Assembly: GCF_030936135.1 (NCBI RefSeq)
Contig: NC_082595.1
Span: 79,828,135 to 79,892,134 of the forward strand
Length of the DNA stretch: 64,000 bases
Direction: 5' to 3'
From: Gavia stellata
Lineage: Eukaryota; Chordata; Aves; Gaviiformes; Gaviidae
Below the pieces are notes generated by a model. It worked only from the letters and a program-made list of their open reading frames with translations, did not search any database and was not told the DNA's origin. Shown piece after piece: positions 25,695 through 38,200 of this stretch; within the stretch, counting starts at the first letter, position 1, and each line of letters opens with the position of its first letter. The position numbers were made by a program, and so were the translations under genes.

Positions 25695-26252
25695 ATGAAG
25701 TCCCTGCTCTTCAGCCGCTTCCTCCTGCTGCTGCCCTGGGTGCTCATCGTCATCATCGTGCTGGACATCGACAGCAGCCGGGCGCCGCTGCCCGCCCTGG
25801 CCCCCCGCGGCGGGGGCGGCAGCGGGGGCGGTAGCGGGGGGGCCCGCCCGGCGGCAGCGCGGGCGCCCGCCCAGCGGCGGCCCGAGGCGGCGCTGCCCAC
25901 CATCTATGCCATCACGCCCACGTACAGCCGCCCGGTGCAGAAGGCCGAGCTCACCCGCCTGGCCAACACCTTCCGGCAGGTGGCGCGGCTCCACTGGATC
26001 CTGGTGGAGGACGCGGCGGCGCGCAGCGAGCTGGTGAGCCGCTTCGTGGCGGGCGCCGGCCTGCCCTGCACGCACCTCCACGTCCCCACGCCGCGCCGCT
26101 ACAAGCGGCCGGGGCTGCCCCGCGCCACCGAGCAGCGCAACGCCGGCCTGGCCTGGCTGCGGCAGCGGCACCAGCACCTGCCGCCCCCCCAGCCCGGGGT
26201 GCTCTTCTTCGCCGACGACGACAACACCTACAGTCTGGAGCTTTTCCAGGAG
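25695..26252 (+). CDS. B3GAT2: B3GAT2 coding exon 1 (residues 1-186)
   Basis: This exon encodes the cytoplasmic tail, membrane anchor ([14 protein letters not shown]), stem and the first half of the GT43 catalytic domain, ending in [16 protein letters not shown] chose the ATG at 25695 because it has A at -3, starts the characteristic [10 protein letters not shown]-terminus and is followed at once by the anchor. The stem contains a [11 protein letters not shown] run typical of GC-rich avian first exons and is a likely place for length variation. The exon ends at codon boundary GAG, followed by donor GTGCGT. The donor is the weakest splice site of the gene, because it lacks the A at +3. The reading frame does not close at the donor but stays open to 26867. 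Two large antisense open frames here are composition shadows of the CpG island. Confidence 0.96.
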
Positions 26253-29200
26253 GTGCGTGCGGGGTGGGGGGTGCGCGCGGCCGCGAGGCTCCGCCGCCGG
26301 CCTCCCCTCAGGCGCCCGCCGTTTCCCGCCCCTCCTCGCCTCCCCTCAGGTGTCCGCTTCGCCTCCCCTCAGGCGCCCGCCGTTTCCCGCCCCTCCTCGC
26401 CTCCCCTCAGGCGCCCGCCGTTTCCCGCCCCTCCTCGCCTCCCCTCAGGCACCTGCCGTTTCCCACCTCTCCTCCCCTCAGGCGCCGGTCTCCCCTTCCC
26501 TCAGGCGCCCGCCGTTCGCGCCTCTCCTCGCCACCTCAGGCGCCCGCCGCTGCCCGTCCCGCCTCGCTCCGCGGCGCTGTGCCCCGTCACCGCTTTGCGG
26601 CGCGCTGGGTGCCCCTCACCCCAAACCCGGGCATGGATGAGTCAAGCCTGCTTCCCGGCGCGGCCACCTTGCAGCGCCCCGTCCCTCACCCCGGCTCCCC
26701 AGCGCTGCCTGCCTGTGTGTGACCGCCCCGTCCTGATTTTAAGTTTCTCGTCCCTCCCCTCCACGCTCCCCCCAACTTTTTGCTGCTGTTTTCTCGCTTT
26801 CCTGCGCGAGCGAGGCAAGTTTAGGCTTTATGTAAGGGATCTTGTGTTTTTGTTAAAACTGGGTTGAAAAGCGATCCTTGGTATTTTTTTTTTTTTAGGC
26901 TGCGTCCTTCTCCCTGTAGGGTAAACTCGCTTCAAGAGTCGCTATCCTTCACAGTTTTTTCTTGGCACGAATGAATTGATCCAGAGCCGGCCCCTTCACG
27001 TGGAGTTGCCCAGTCTTCTTGAAGCATTTTGCTCTTAAAAGCAGCAAATCGTTTGTGTAATGACTAAACACCCTTGTCAGGAGTCTCTTTTGTGAAGGGA
27101 CCTGTTTTTGTCTTTATTGCAGTCCCTTGTTGAAGGGCTTTGCTCCTTTTCGGTGGGAATTGGCAAGCACTCTGGGAAGAGGGTACCCAGCTTGCTTTCT
27201 GGGTTCCCCCTGGCAGGAAGGAGGAGAGTTTAATAAGTGGACATAAAACAGCAGAAGAAAGATCATGTATGTCTTCCGTGACAGCTAGAAGAAGTAACCT
27301 TGGCAGGGAAACAAGGGAGGGAAACGGAGAGGTAGACTGGCAGCAGATAGGGAATGTACAGGACTTCAGGCAAACTGCGGTGCATGTCTTCCACTGGTGA
27401 ACAGTACTGTATTTAGTGGTATACACCCATATTCTGCAGTTTGGAAGAAATGTGCTTCCTCATATGCTTTACAGTCAGTAGCTTAAAATGAACGTGATAC
27501 ACAGAAATGTGAAGCACGTGAAATTCCCTAGAGCAAGTTATTTTAGAAATGCTTATGTTCGTTTGTGTTTAGATTCATAATGTATCCCTCTCCGTTTCCA
27601 GCGTGCAGGCAGGTGCAGGGTCCCTGTTCAGCAGGGATGCCCTACTTCCTTTGTCCATTTGGCATTCAGCATTTGAAGACCTTTGCCTGGAGGCTAAACC
27701 TCTGTTATAATTGATTTTCTTAAAATCTCATGGCTGTGCTTAGTGCATTATAATGCAGAGTAATTCCATGTGATCCATGTGATAATCTTTGATGTGATGG
27801 GAGTGTCCACCCCCGTTTGGGGTTATAAAACTAATCTGATTCAATCTTAGGGAGTCTGTAAATTGATACAGAAAATACACTTCACCACAATGAGTAGTGT
27901 AGGACAAAAGATATTTGGAGTCAAATCTCTATTTTTTTTTTTTTGAGTACCAATGTTAGGGGCAAGCTAAGGGAATGGTATTGGTGGGCATATCACTTGA
28001 GTGACCCACAGCTACTGAAAGGGGGTCCAGTCAGGTTTATTCTTTTATCATTTCCTGTATTATTCTTCTAATTGCTGTGAATGATGAAACAAAAAGGTAC
28101 AACTTACCTGTCTGATCAGCTAGGAAATGCAGGAAAGCAAGGGGATAAATCTGTCTGCCTGTTGTGCTTGCAGTTTTCAAGGTTAACCCTTCAATCTATG
28201 TTTCGTTTTGCTAACAAGAATGGTAACCTCCAGCATACAGCTCCGCAGTCCTAAGGCTTCTCTTTCACCAGGGTTCAGCTGCTGGGAAAGAAGTGTTTAT
28301 TTTGAGCCCTGTGTTCACAGGCAAACATGTACGTGCATGAATGAGTTTTCCCTGTGAAACGTGGTGGTTGGAAAGCTCTGTTACAGGAGCGGAGAAGGAG
28401 CTTTTGCTTCAGTTACCACTGCAAGTTCCCATGACTGTTTTCTGGGGTCACTAATGAGCTGTACACAAGGTCTCTGGGACTCTGCTGGTACTAACACGAG
28501 CAATGCCTTTTTGACCTGGCAAGGTTAATGGAAGTCCCTTGGCAGGCTTTGCCAACAGGATGTGCCTTTACGATGAGTGGGAGGTTGCATTTGGAGAGAG
28601 CAAGTAGTCTTGTTTTCGGTTGAGGTACTGCTTGAAGGTTTTTTTTGGGTTTTTTTCTTGTTAAAAAAACTTCTCTGTCTTTATGGGTTCTGGCTTGACA
28701 GCTCTGTAGTAAATCCCTATCTCTCCTTCAGGAATTGATTGATTCATGAGGGTAAACTACGCTTGTGTTCTCCAAGCATGAAGAGAACAGCTTCAGGACG
28801 TGTTGTGCGCAGATGAAATCTGGTAGTAATTCCTGTCATGAAAGTGGTGGTAACGATAATGGAGAGGGATTTTTTTAGTTTGTTACCCTGCCAGGAACAA
28901 TTCTCCAGACCTGCAGTCGCGTAATCCCAAAGGATGTCTGATAAACTGTAGTCTGGTCGCTGGGGAAGGTAGTATGAATGTAGAGGGATGAGACAGGAGC
29001 TCTGAATTCTGGTCCTGACAGCATCCTGTGCTGGCTGGGTGACCTTCAGCATGTCACTGACATGGGCCTGGGGATGTGTGGGTCCCAAACTGTCAGCAGC
29101 AATGTCTGCTAGCATCTGCCCGCAAGCAGTTATGTACTGCTTATGAAACAGGAGGTCTGTCTTTGTAATGGCTTTCTTCTGAGTCGAAGTTGGGTTCGGT

Positions 29201-32200
29201 AACAGCAGTGAGGGCTTGGGGGGCTGGGAACCAAGGCTAATTAGGACTGTAAAACCAACATGAGAAGCATTGGCGTTTGGGGTGCATTTTGCTCAGAGGT
29301 CAAAAAAGCATTACTACGGAGTGGAAGGGGTGCCAGGGAACTGCACATCTGTGAAGGATTATGTTTAAGGCATCTCCTTTGCTGTGGGTTTCCCTAGTGC
29401 CTTTACAGAAGACGACGCCTTTTTAACAAAGCAAAATCAGCAAAGGCTTTACCATGAGTGGAAGTGTGTAAACCATAAAGGCATAATCAAAAAGGAGCGT
29501 GGTTTGACATGAAATGCCATGGGATACTTCTGAGAGCTTTTGATGAGGAAATTCTAATCTCTGTCCAAAGCACTTCTGTCTGGTACTTATAGGAATGTGT
29601 ACCTTATATTTGATATGGAGTGAGTTGGGCCCAATAGACCTGGGCAAAATGTGTTTCATGGAAATCAGGAAAAAAAAAAAACCCAGCTTACAGTAGTGTT
29701 TTGCTGGAAAATGTCACCATCTGTAGTAAATGTGGAACCCCCTGGTGCTGTTTATAATTGTCTTTTTTCCTAGGACATACAATGGCATGGGGGTGTATAG
29801 CTTAGTTTTTGACTGGCAAAACTATGTCCCCAAAGTCAAACTGGGCCAGGTCTGAGCAGGTTTAGTAGTTGTTGTTTCTAGAACAAAGGGGAGAGCCTGG
29901 TTTGTCTTTCTGCTGCTACAGTGTATTCAGCATTGGCTCAGCTGAGTGTTTTGTTAGGAAAAGCTCACCTTCACTGGAAAGGCTTCAGGGAAGGGACCAA
30001 TTTGTTCAGTGACTGTGAAATTCTTCAGAGTACTAAGTGAGGCTGCAGCAATGATGAAGAAATATTTCCAGGAGTGGAGGTGTGGCCTTTAAGTTATTCC
30101 CAGCTCTTTCCACTTGAGAGTATAATGGTGGTCAGGTGAAAATCATGCTTTTACTTCAGTGCTGGTGGTTCTGGCGTATTGTATTTTGTCATTTATTATT
30201 TTAGGATCCAGACCTCGAAAATAATTTAAAATTTTTCTGCATAGGTATGATCTGTTCACCTGGAGGCGTCCATCTGCATCTCTCCATCAAAAACAACAGT
30301 CCGCTTTCTGAAAATATCTTTTACCAGTTGTATGTCAGCCTGCGTTCATAACAAAGCCACTGATAGGCCTGAAATCCGAACTACTGTGTTTAATATGCTT
30401 TACAGATATTTCTACATGAATCATCATAACTTCTATTTTTTACTATAGGCTGTTCTTTTTGGAGTGATTGTTATAGTTTGTGTTGCGTTTGTACTTCATC
30501 TTATTCCTGAATGCAAGTTATTGTAATATTGTGACTGATGCCTAGCAACTGCCAATTTCATATTTTTAGACTTACAGAAAGAAAACTTTAATAAAGCTGG
30601 CATTCCACCTTTATAGAGAGATTTTTAAAAACAGGATTAGCCTAAGCACTGGAGACCGAAGATAGACATAGCTAAGTTCCACTTCTCTTAACTCTTCACA
30701 TCATTCATCATCTCAGGCATTTTCTCTGCCCTTTTCATATTTTGAGTAGTTGGCCAAAGGCCACCACTTCCTTGGTCCATGTATGGATATGTATGCAAGT
30801 TGGAGGAATTAGTGTTGGAGGTCCACTCTGCTGTTGATTGTGCAGACTCTCCTGAAACCCTTGAGGTTGAGGGGTGAGCTGTTTAAGGAGTACAAAGAAC
30901 AGGGGTAAAGGTCTTCAAGATTTGTGAGAAAGTGAGCTTGCTGCATTCAGAAATGCATTGATTTTTAGAGATTCCTGTCTAGGTTATATTCGTCACCTTT
31001 GCTTGTATTTTGCTCAGACACCTAAACTGAGTTGTATGTAAAATTAAAATGCTCATATCTAAAACTGATCTCCCTCACTGCCACCCCTAGCCCTGTGGTC
31101 ATCGGTATCTAAAATTTCGTAGCAAGATTTGCTAGGTGCCTAGAACATGCAAGTGTGGCATATACCACTATCTTGTCTGAGTGCGAGTTGGGGATTTGCA
31201 GACTGGGCCTCCTTAGAGGAACACATGCTATAAGGTGTGATCTGAATACAGCCTTGCAGCATGGAGTTCAAAGTAAATCCCAGCATTAATTGTCATTTCT
31301 AAGGGAAACATACCCCAAACTTTTTTTTAATAGCTTAGTAGTTAGCCCTGTTGCCCACTGAGTTGGGGACCAGAATTCAATTTGCTGTAGCTGTTGCCTG
31401 CACAAGAATGCCCTGACTATGATGCTAGAGTTGAAGCTGGAAAGGAGGTAAGAGGAGGGAGAGCTCAACCCCTTCTCCTGAAGTTCAGGTATTCTTTACA
31501 GGTAACTCAAGATCCATGGAGCCACAGAGAAGGTAAGAATATGATCAGTGAAGAGGACAGTCAGCTGGATTGCTCTTCACAGGAGTAACTTAAACATCAA
31601 ATTAAACAAAAATTCCCTAATATTTTGAAGGTATGCTACCGCTTATGTAGTGGCCTAAATTGCCCAGGTAGGGTCATCCTCAAATCAGCCAGATGGGAGC
31701 AAAGATTCATGAAGAACAGAGGGGAAAATAGAAAACATTTTGTCTTGGCTAATGGACACGACCTCCTCATTGAAGGTCAGGGCTGTCCAACTCTGATAAC
31801 TTTCATAGTGGCACTATAGAGCAAAGGGCAAGTTGTGTGAGTGATTCAGACTGAAAACATTTTCTTATGCCCCTGCCCTTCACTCTCCCAAAAGGTATGT
31901 GTGAAGGTAGCAGATATTCTAATGGCTGTTAACAGTCTGTAGCCCGAAAAAATAAATCCTTGTTATTAAAAATAGAACAGACTTACTTGCAGGCATTGCA
32001 TGTCACACAGGCTTCAGTATTCCCATGATCATCTTTGTAAAGTATTTTGAGAGCAACTCAAAAAAGACATTACAGAAGAGGTGAATATTTACTATTTATT
32101 CCAACTTTGACTAGAGAAGGGTTAGTGCTCCTTCAATAACTTTTACATAACTGTCCTAATCTTTATACGCTGTATTAAGCTAACTTCTGTGTATTTTTAA

Positions 32201-35200
32201 TTGATATATTTATGCAAAAGATTTAAAAGTAGTCTAAGTTAATCTGTTTATCTTGGAGAACATGGAGATCTTTTGTTATATCTCTTGGGGCTGGTTGGAA
32301 AAATCAAATTTTTGCTATAGCCTTAAAAATAACATTCAGTAGTCTAGACAGAATTAAATATTAGCTGGCAGTCATTAGTTATTTTCTTCATAATAAAAAA
32401 AGGATCTGAATATGAGTTAGCAGTGCATTAAATACCTTTCTAGTATATAAATGATTTAAGAATACATGACAGATTTTAAACGCACACTGACATTCCCCTT
32501 GTGGTACCTATGCTAAAGAGGCTGGACTAGAAAAGACTGGTAGAGAAGCAAGGAAATAGCTTAAAAATGAGAGGAAACAGTGACAAAAAAAGGCTATTTG
32601 AAACAGATTTATCCAAGTGAGGGACTCTGGGTTACAATGTACCAAGCACTGTCTTTTTCTGCACTTTGACAGCAGTCTTTTTCATACCTGTGAAACTGAT
32701 ACTGTTACTATGAAATTGATTACCAATTGTCAGCAGCTCTTCAGAGGTACAGTGAACACAACCTTGTAGAATAACAGAAAGTAGGACAAGAAAAAGAATT
32801 AAGTAGAAGGGCCAAAAGGAAACATGAATAGCAAATGTTTTGGAAGTCTTCCCAATCCAGAGAAACTGTCTCCTAACTGCTTTAGTTAAATTTAGTACAG
32901 TTTTCTCCTGTAGGGAAGCAATATTGACATTTGTGCCCAAGGATGCTGGTATAATTTAGAAGCATTAATCAGTGTATCCCATATGTAAAATGTTGCTTGA
33001 GACAAGGGGGAATTAATCTATCCTCCCTCTGCAGTGTAGATAGGATATGAATCAGCAGAGAAGGCTTAAGGCAGATGTTTGGAAAAAAGCTTTCTAATAG
33101 TGAGGACGGTGAAGCACTAAATCAGATCACCTGTGAGGCTTGCAGAGCAGGCTAGATCAATGACTGACAATTTTTTTGATTTGTAGACCCTTTCTACAAG
33201 TTTTCCCATGGAGACATACCCTTTACAGTCAAGTTTACCGACAACAGACTTGCTTTTTGAAGTTACTATCCCCTAAGAGTCACAGTCCCTGAACCAGAAA
33301 AAAACACTGGCACAGATTTTCTATGATTCAGTACCTCCTTTGAAGTAATGGTAAGTAGGGGCAGAAGCTCCATTTAATGCCTAAGTAAATGGGCGTAGCA
33401 TCACTGCAGCTGAGGTATCCCTCTGACTTGTAATGCAGTCACGTAAGTTTTGTTGAAGCAGAATTTGGCTTTAAATGACCTCTGAGTAATGCAGGATGCC
33501 TGTGTGAGAACTGATAGGGAACCTGGCTGTGCTTGTGCTTTAACCCATAACATTTTGCCCTGTGGAAGCGTTGTAGTGAAGCAGCTCTACATTCCGTTTT
33601 TGGTAATAATAAATCAGAATTTTGCATAGAAATCTGCTTAAGTCTTGCCAGCATGGGGCCTGCGAGACTGGACGATACGCTGTAGCCTGACCAGTGCAGA
33701 TCACAAATTACACAGGGGTTGACCTGATAGAGAACAGGGGGAGAAAAAAGCTTACTATGTGTGGCAGCCAGGTTTGCATTTGCTGAGAGCTGTGAATCCT
33801 GAATAGAAACAAATTGACATCGTGCTGCAAAAACACTAGGATGGTGGTTCCAACCTGGAAGCCTTTTCACTGTAGGAAGTATAGGCATGTTTCCTTCTGC
33901 CTGTCATTTGCCTTCATTCCCCTTAGGCTTTTATGTTTTGTTACTGGCTTGGTATCTTCCCTATCCATAAGTCCGACACATCCCATTAAGCAGCTTTTCT
34001 TGATTGAGTAATGAGATGCTATTTTTGGCAATGCTTTTATCACTATCTTTTATTGCTTAGCTACCTTTTCTGCATTTTCACTTGTTATTCTTTAGTGGTT
34101 CCTCTATTGCTACTGTATTTACTGTTATATGCCCATCACCTCACTGGGATTTCTTTGGTCAGTTGTTACTCCTCTGTCTTGTCATTTCCTTACCCACTCC
34201 TTCCCAATTGTGTCCCCCCTGCTTCGTTCAGGTTTGTTCTACCATCTTGCAGAGTCCTTTACTCATCTTCCCCCATCTAGTACATCACTCTCTTCCTGTG
34301 CCCAAGATCCTCTTTCAAATAATCAAAAAGTAAATAGAGGACAAAAGCATTTCCAGAGGGAGATTCCTCCTACCTTAAGATAGCTCTCTAAGCCAGGCAG
34401 GATGAATCACGTCAGTAGGTTCCTATCTCTGTTCATTAACTGTAGAAATCTAACTAGGCTAGACCAGATGCCTAACTTAGAGAGTTAAGTTTTAGTAGGA
34501 TGAATACCATTCATGTGAGCTACCAGGACTTAAAATGCTGAGTATTAAGACAGCATGTGCTATCACACATGAAAAAATAACAGATAGAGGAGTAACTTAG
34601 GAAGCTGTTAGTAAGTTACAGGGTTTTGGCAGTTGTTTAACCCACAGCAATAAAGCTATTTATAATTAACATGTTTTTGAATCATCTGTTTGTGTCCCAA
34701 TGATTAGCAGCATCAAATTCCAGATGCGAGCTGGCCTTTTAATCCAAATAATAGCTTTCTCCCCATCATACGTAAATACAGCCTTAACACATCAGTATGT
34801 TAACTGCAGTAATGCTTTCTCAGAAGATTAAAAGAAATATTTCTACTTTCATCTGCCTAGCATATCCTGAGGCTGTAAGGTATTTCAGAATTAGCATAAA
34901 TACTGGTCTAGATGTGCTCTTTCAGCTTTTACTGCTGTATTCTTGACAGCTGCTTATTTCATTCTCCAAAAATGTAACCTGTGAGAATAAAGAAAGTAAG
35001 CCAAGGACAAAATGAAGAGCTCTGTAAAGGGTTACTTACTTCATTCTGATGTGTGGTGGCTTTACTGACTTAACTCACAGACACTGATATGGACCTAAGA
35101 CTGTAATAATTAAAACTGCTTGGGTCATTTCATGCTGGTTTCATGAGATCAGTGAGATACTTTTCATTAACAAGATTTTCCTACCCATTGTGTATGGTAA

Positions 35201-38200
35201 AGTATTAATGTAAATCAGTCTGGTTCTGCTAGCATAAATGCTGTGGCCACTACTGACCCAATTCAGAGGCCTCGTGTGATCTGGCTCATTTTGCAGTACA
35301 GATGCCCAAATGCTTACTGTGAGAGAAGGCGGGGTATGGGCTTACCATGCGTTAGCTACTCTCTTGTAGTTAGAGCGTGCCTGCCCTTGTCTTGCGGCGC
35401 TTTATGTTTACCATGGGTACAGGTGATTGGCACAGGGTAGATAAAATGCTGTAAATCAGTACACTAGTAATTTGTTCAGGTATCCATACCCTCCAGAAGG
35501 TATTAATGGCAGCACAAAATAGTTAGTGGGCATCTGTGTTCGTCCTGTGGTTAATACCGGTGTAGCACAGTTGGGTGTATGTGGCTTGATTATGCCCTTG
35601 GAAATATATTGAAAACTCGCCTGTGTAGACAAGCCTAACAGGATGATGCCCTGTGTCCATGTCTGATATGTTTGGATGTTAATATAAATACACTGTTAGA
35701 AAAATTTGTGAAATGGATGTATGATTAAAACCCAAGCTAAAAGATCTTCATGAGAAGGTTTGACTGATTTCCATATCCAAATAGTTAATTGCTAACTCTG
35801 CATTTCCTAAATGGAGGAGTGGGAGAGATTGGAAAAATAATCTCAAGCAGGGAGAACCATTACAGACAAACATATTTAATAATAACCTGTAGAGAGATTC
35901 ATGACAGTCTCTCACTGGCAATTAAATAGTCAATGTTTTTGATAGAATCCTTATCACTCGATATCCCTATATTGCCAATTGTATGCATACCCTGTTCTTA
36001 TACAGTATGGACTGCTGCTACTGAGTGAGATGGTCTGACTTGCTACAACAGTTATTAGGGTGGAAGTGAGAAAATTTTGCTACACATTTAAAGATACACA
36101 AAGAATTGGAGGGAGAGAAGGTGCATGCCTCTCTTCTGTGTGTACATATGTATTTGTGGATTTTTAAATATGTATTTTATGCCTTCCCTATGTGAAAGTT
36201 CTCCTAAGAATCTGCTAATGTTTCTAGCTTAGAAATGTGAACCAGAGTGACGTGACATCTTTATTTTTTTTCTGGTGCATCTCCTGGGAGTCTAGATGAT
36301 ATGCATGATAAATCTTTCACCTTGGCAGAAAGAGAGGGAAGTGTTTAATATTTAACCAAGGTTGTCTTTTACTTGAACATCTATCGATAGGGGACTGCAG
36401 TTACAAATGTGTAAAACTGTGTTTGTTTTTGCTAAGAGGAGTGCTTGGAAGGAGAAAGAGATAACCTTTCCCTAAGGAATAGGCCTCAACTACAACAGAA
36501 GACAAGAGAATGTTTTAAAAACCAATCAAATTAAGCCCACATTACACTGAAATAGTTTAATACTTGCTTAAATAGGACCGTATTTAAGCACAGTAGTTAA
36601 AACAGTGGCTTTTGAATCAGTGTGGTTAAATTGTGCAAGTTGCTGTGTCTGTGCACTCGTCTTCTCAAGTTCTCACGCCAGACTGCCAGTGATTTTCCCA
36701 TGGGGAGCAGCGCGTCAGGGTTCATGTCATGTTGTCTCCTGTTTACTGAAGAAAATGGTCTACTAACCAGTGAACTGAATTCATGGACTCCCAGTCATGC
36801 ATGCTTTTTGCTGAAGAAAGAGTAGTTTTTTAGTATCTATAGATTCCTCTAGGTTAGAGGAGGACCAGGGTTCCAGAATTGCATTTAGTTACATTTACGC
36901 CATTGGGAAAAACTCACGTTACTGATAGGAAACTAGCAGAAGCATCCTGCCCGACCTGCTTTCTGTCCTTCTCAGAGACTTAAGAGTTTTTCAAGAGAAA
37001 ATGTAAAAGTTAAAAAGGCTTAGCCCAAACTTAATCTTTTTTTTGTGAGCCTTTAATAGATCTGAGCTACATCTATTGTACAAAACTTGCAGGTAGGGGA
37101 AGAGTTGCGTGTCACAATTTCCTGTACTCAGTGTATTTGTTACCAGTCTCAAACTAATTGTACTTAATGAAGTGTGTATTTGTTCATCATTATTATAATA
37201 TTCTCTCTCACTGGGCTTGTACAATACCTCAGCAATCTATAGAGATAAGCCTACTGCAAGAATGCTATAGTCTTGAAGATGATAAAGAGTTACTACACCT
37301 TTGAAAAGCCAAACAAACAGGAAAACCAATACTGTGTTTTCATGGCTTTTAAAATTTTTCTTATAAAAATAATATGAATAGGATATTTTCAGTAGAATTT
37401 AGATGCCTATGGTCTAGAAAGCTAGAGATTTTACAGAAAATGAGTGGGCCCATGCAGCTTTCAAATAATTACTCTGTTGGGCTGAAATCTGTAAGCTAGA
37501 ATTGCTTTTAAATACCTAGTCGTGATGATTAATGTGTAGGCTTTCCACCAACACTTGCAAAAAAGCCTACTAGGAAAACGTGCATGCAGTCATGCTGTGC
37601 CTGCCTCTTGCAGATGCGTACAACCCGCAAAGTATCGGTATGGCCCGTGGGACTGGTGGGAGGACGACGGTATGAGCGCCCAGTCGTGGAAAACGGCAAA
37701 GTTGTTGGCTGGTACACAGGCTGGAGAGCTGACAGGCCCTTTGCTATTGACATGGCAGGTAGGTACCAAGTTTCATGATACATGGATGTTTCTCATAATA
37801 ACTATTTGTACATTTTTTATGAGTGAGACAGAAACTGATTTCACAGTGCAAGCAGCTTTTAGAACTTCCGAAGTGCAGCTGCTGTATGTAGCCCTTCAGC
37901 CCCAAATATCCTGGAAGTCTTAGCTTGCACATATCTAATTAAGTTGCTGCTTGGTGATATCTGATCTTACTTTCCCTTGGTTTTAATTTTATGCGGCAAC
38001 TGGGCTTTTCTGTTGCATAAATTGTTTGTCTGAAACAAGTTAATTGTAAATTAATTCATCCAATTAATTTTTGCAAGGAGCCCCTTGCCTTTCATGGTGT
38101 CATCAATCTACACCAGGCAGTATAAATGCAGACCCTTCTTAGACCTCATGTTGTAAAATGCTATGTTATCATGAAATTATTAATTTTTCATTGGTTATTT

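Larger units (their letters stand above)
24650..26700. promoter_or_regulatory. CpG island covering the B3GAT2 promoter, 5' UTR, exon 1 and start of intron 1
   Basis: The sequence changes abruptly from AT-rich to very GC- and CpG-rich near 24640 and falls back near 26700. It holds no convincing TATA box but many GC boxes, so a dispersed CpG-type promoter upstream of 25385 is likely. The exact transcription start cannot be read from the sequence. Short G/C-rich tandem arrays sit inside it (24974-24995 and 25190-25212). The gene-free AT-rich flank to the left argues against a bidirectional promoter for another coding gene, although antisense noncoding transcription is possible. Confidence 0.85.
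26253..37613 (+). other. B3GAT2: B3GAT2 intron 1
   Basis: This 11.36-kb intron carries the CpG-island tail and minisatellite in its first 450 bp. From about 26900 on it is ordinary AT-richer sequence with short T tracts (26887, 27931, 28640), an old CR1 remnant near 33030-33185, and no further exon I can support. Open frames within it are short and show no recognisable family. Confidence 0.85.

Noticed and set aside
24608..26177. Two overlapping minus-strand open frames of over 430 codons in the B3GAT2 CpG island
   Set aside because: They are antisense to the leader and exon 1 of a well-supported gene. They read as Arg/Pro/Gly/Ala-rich low complexity because GC-rich DNA lacks stops. They show no family features.
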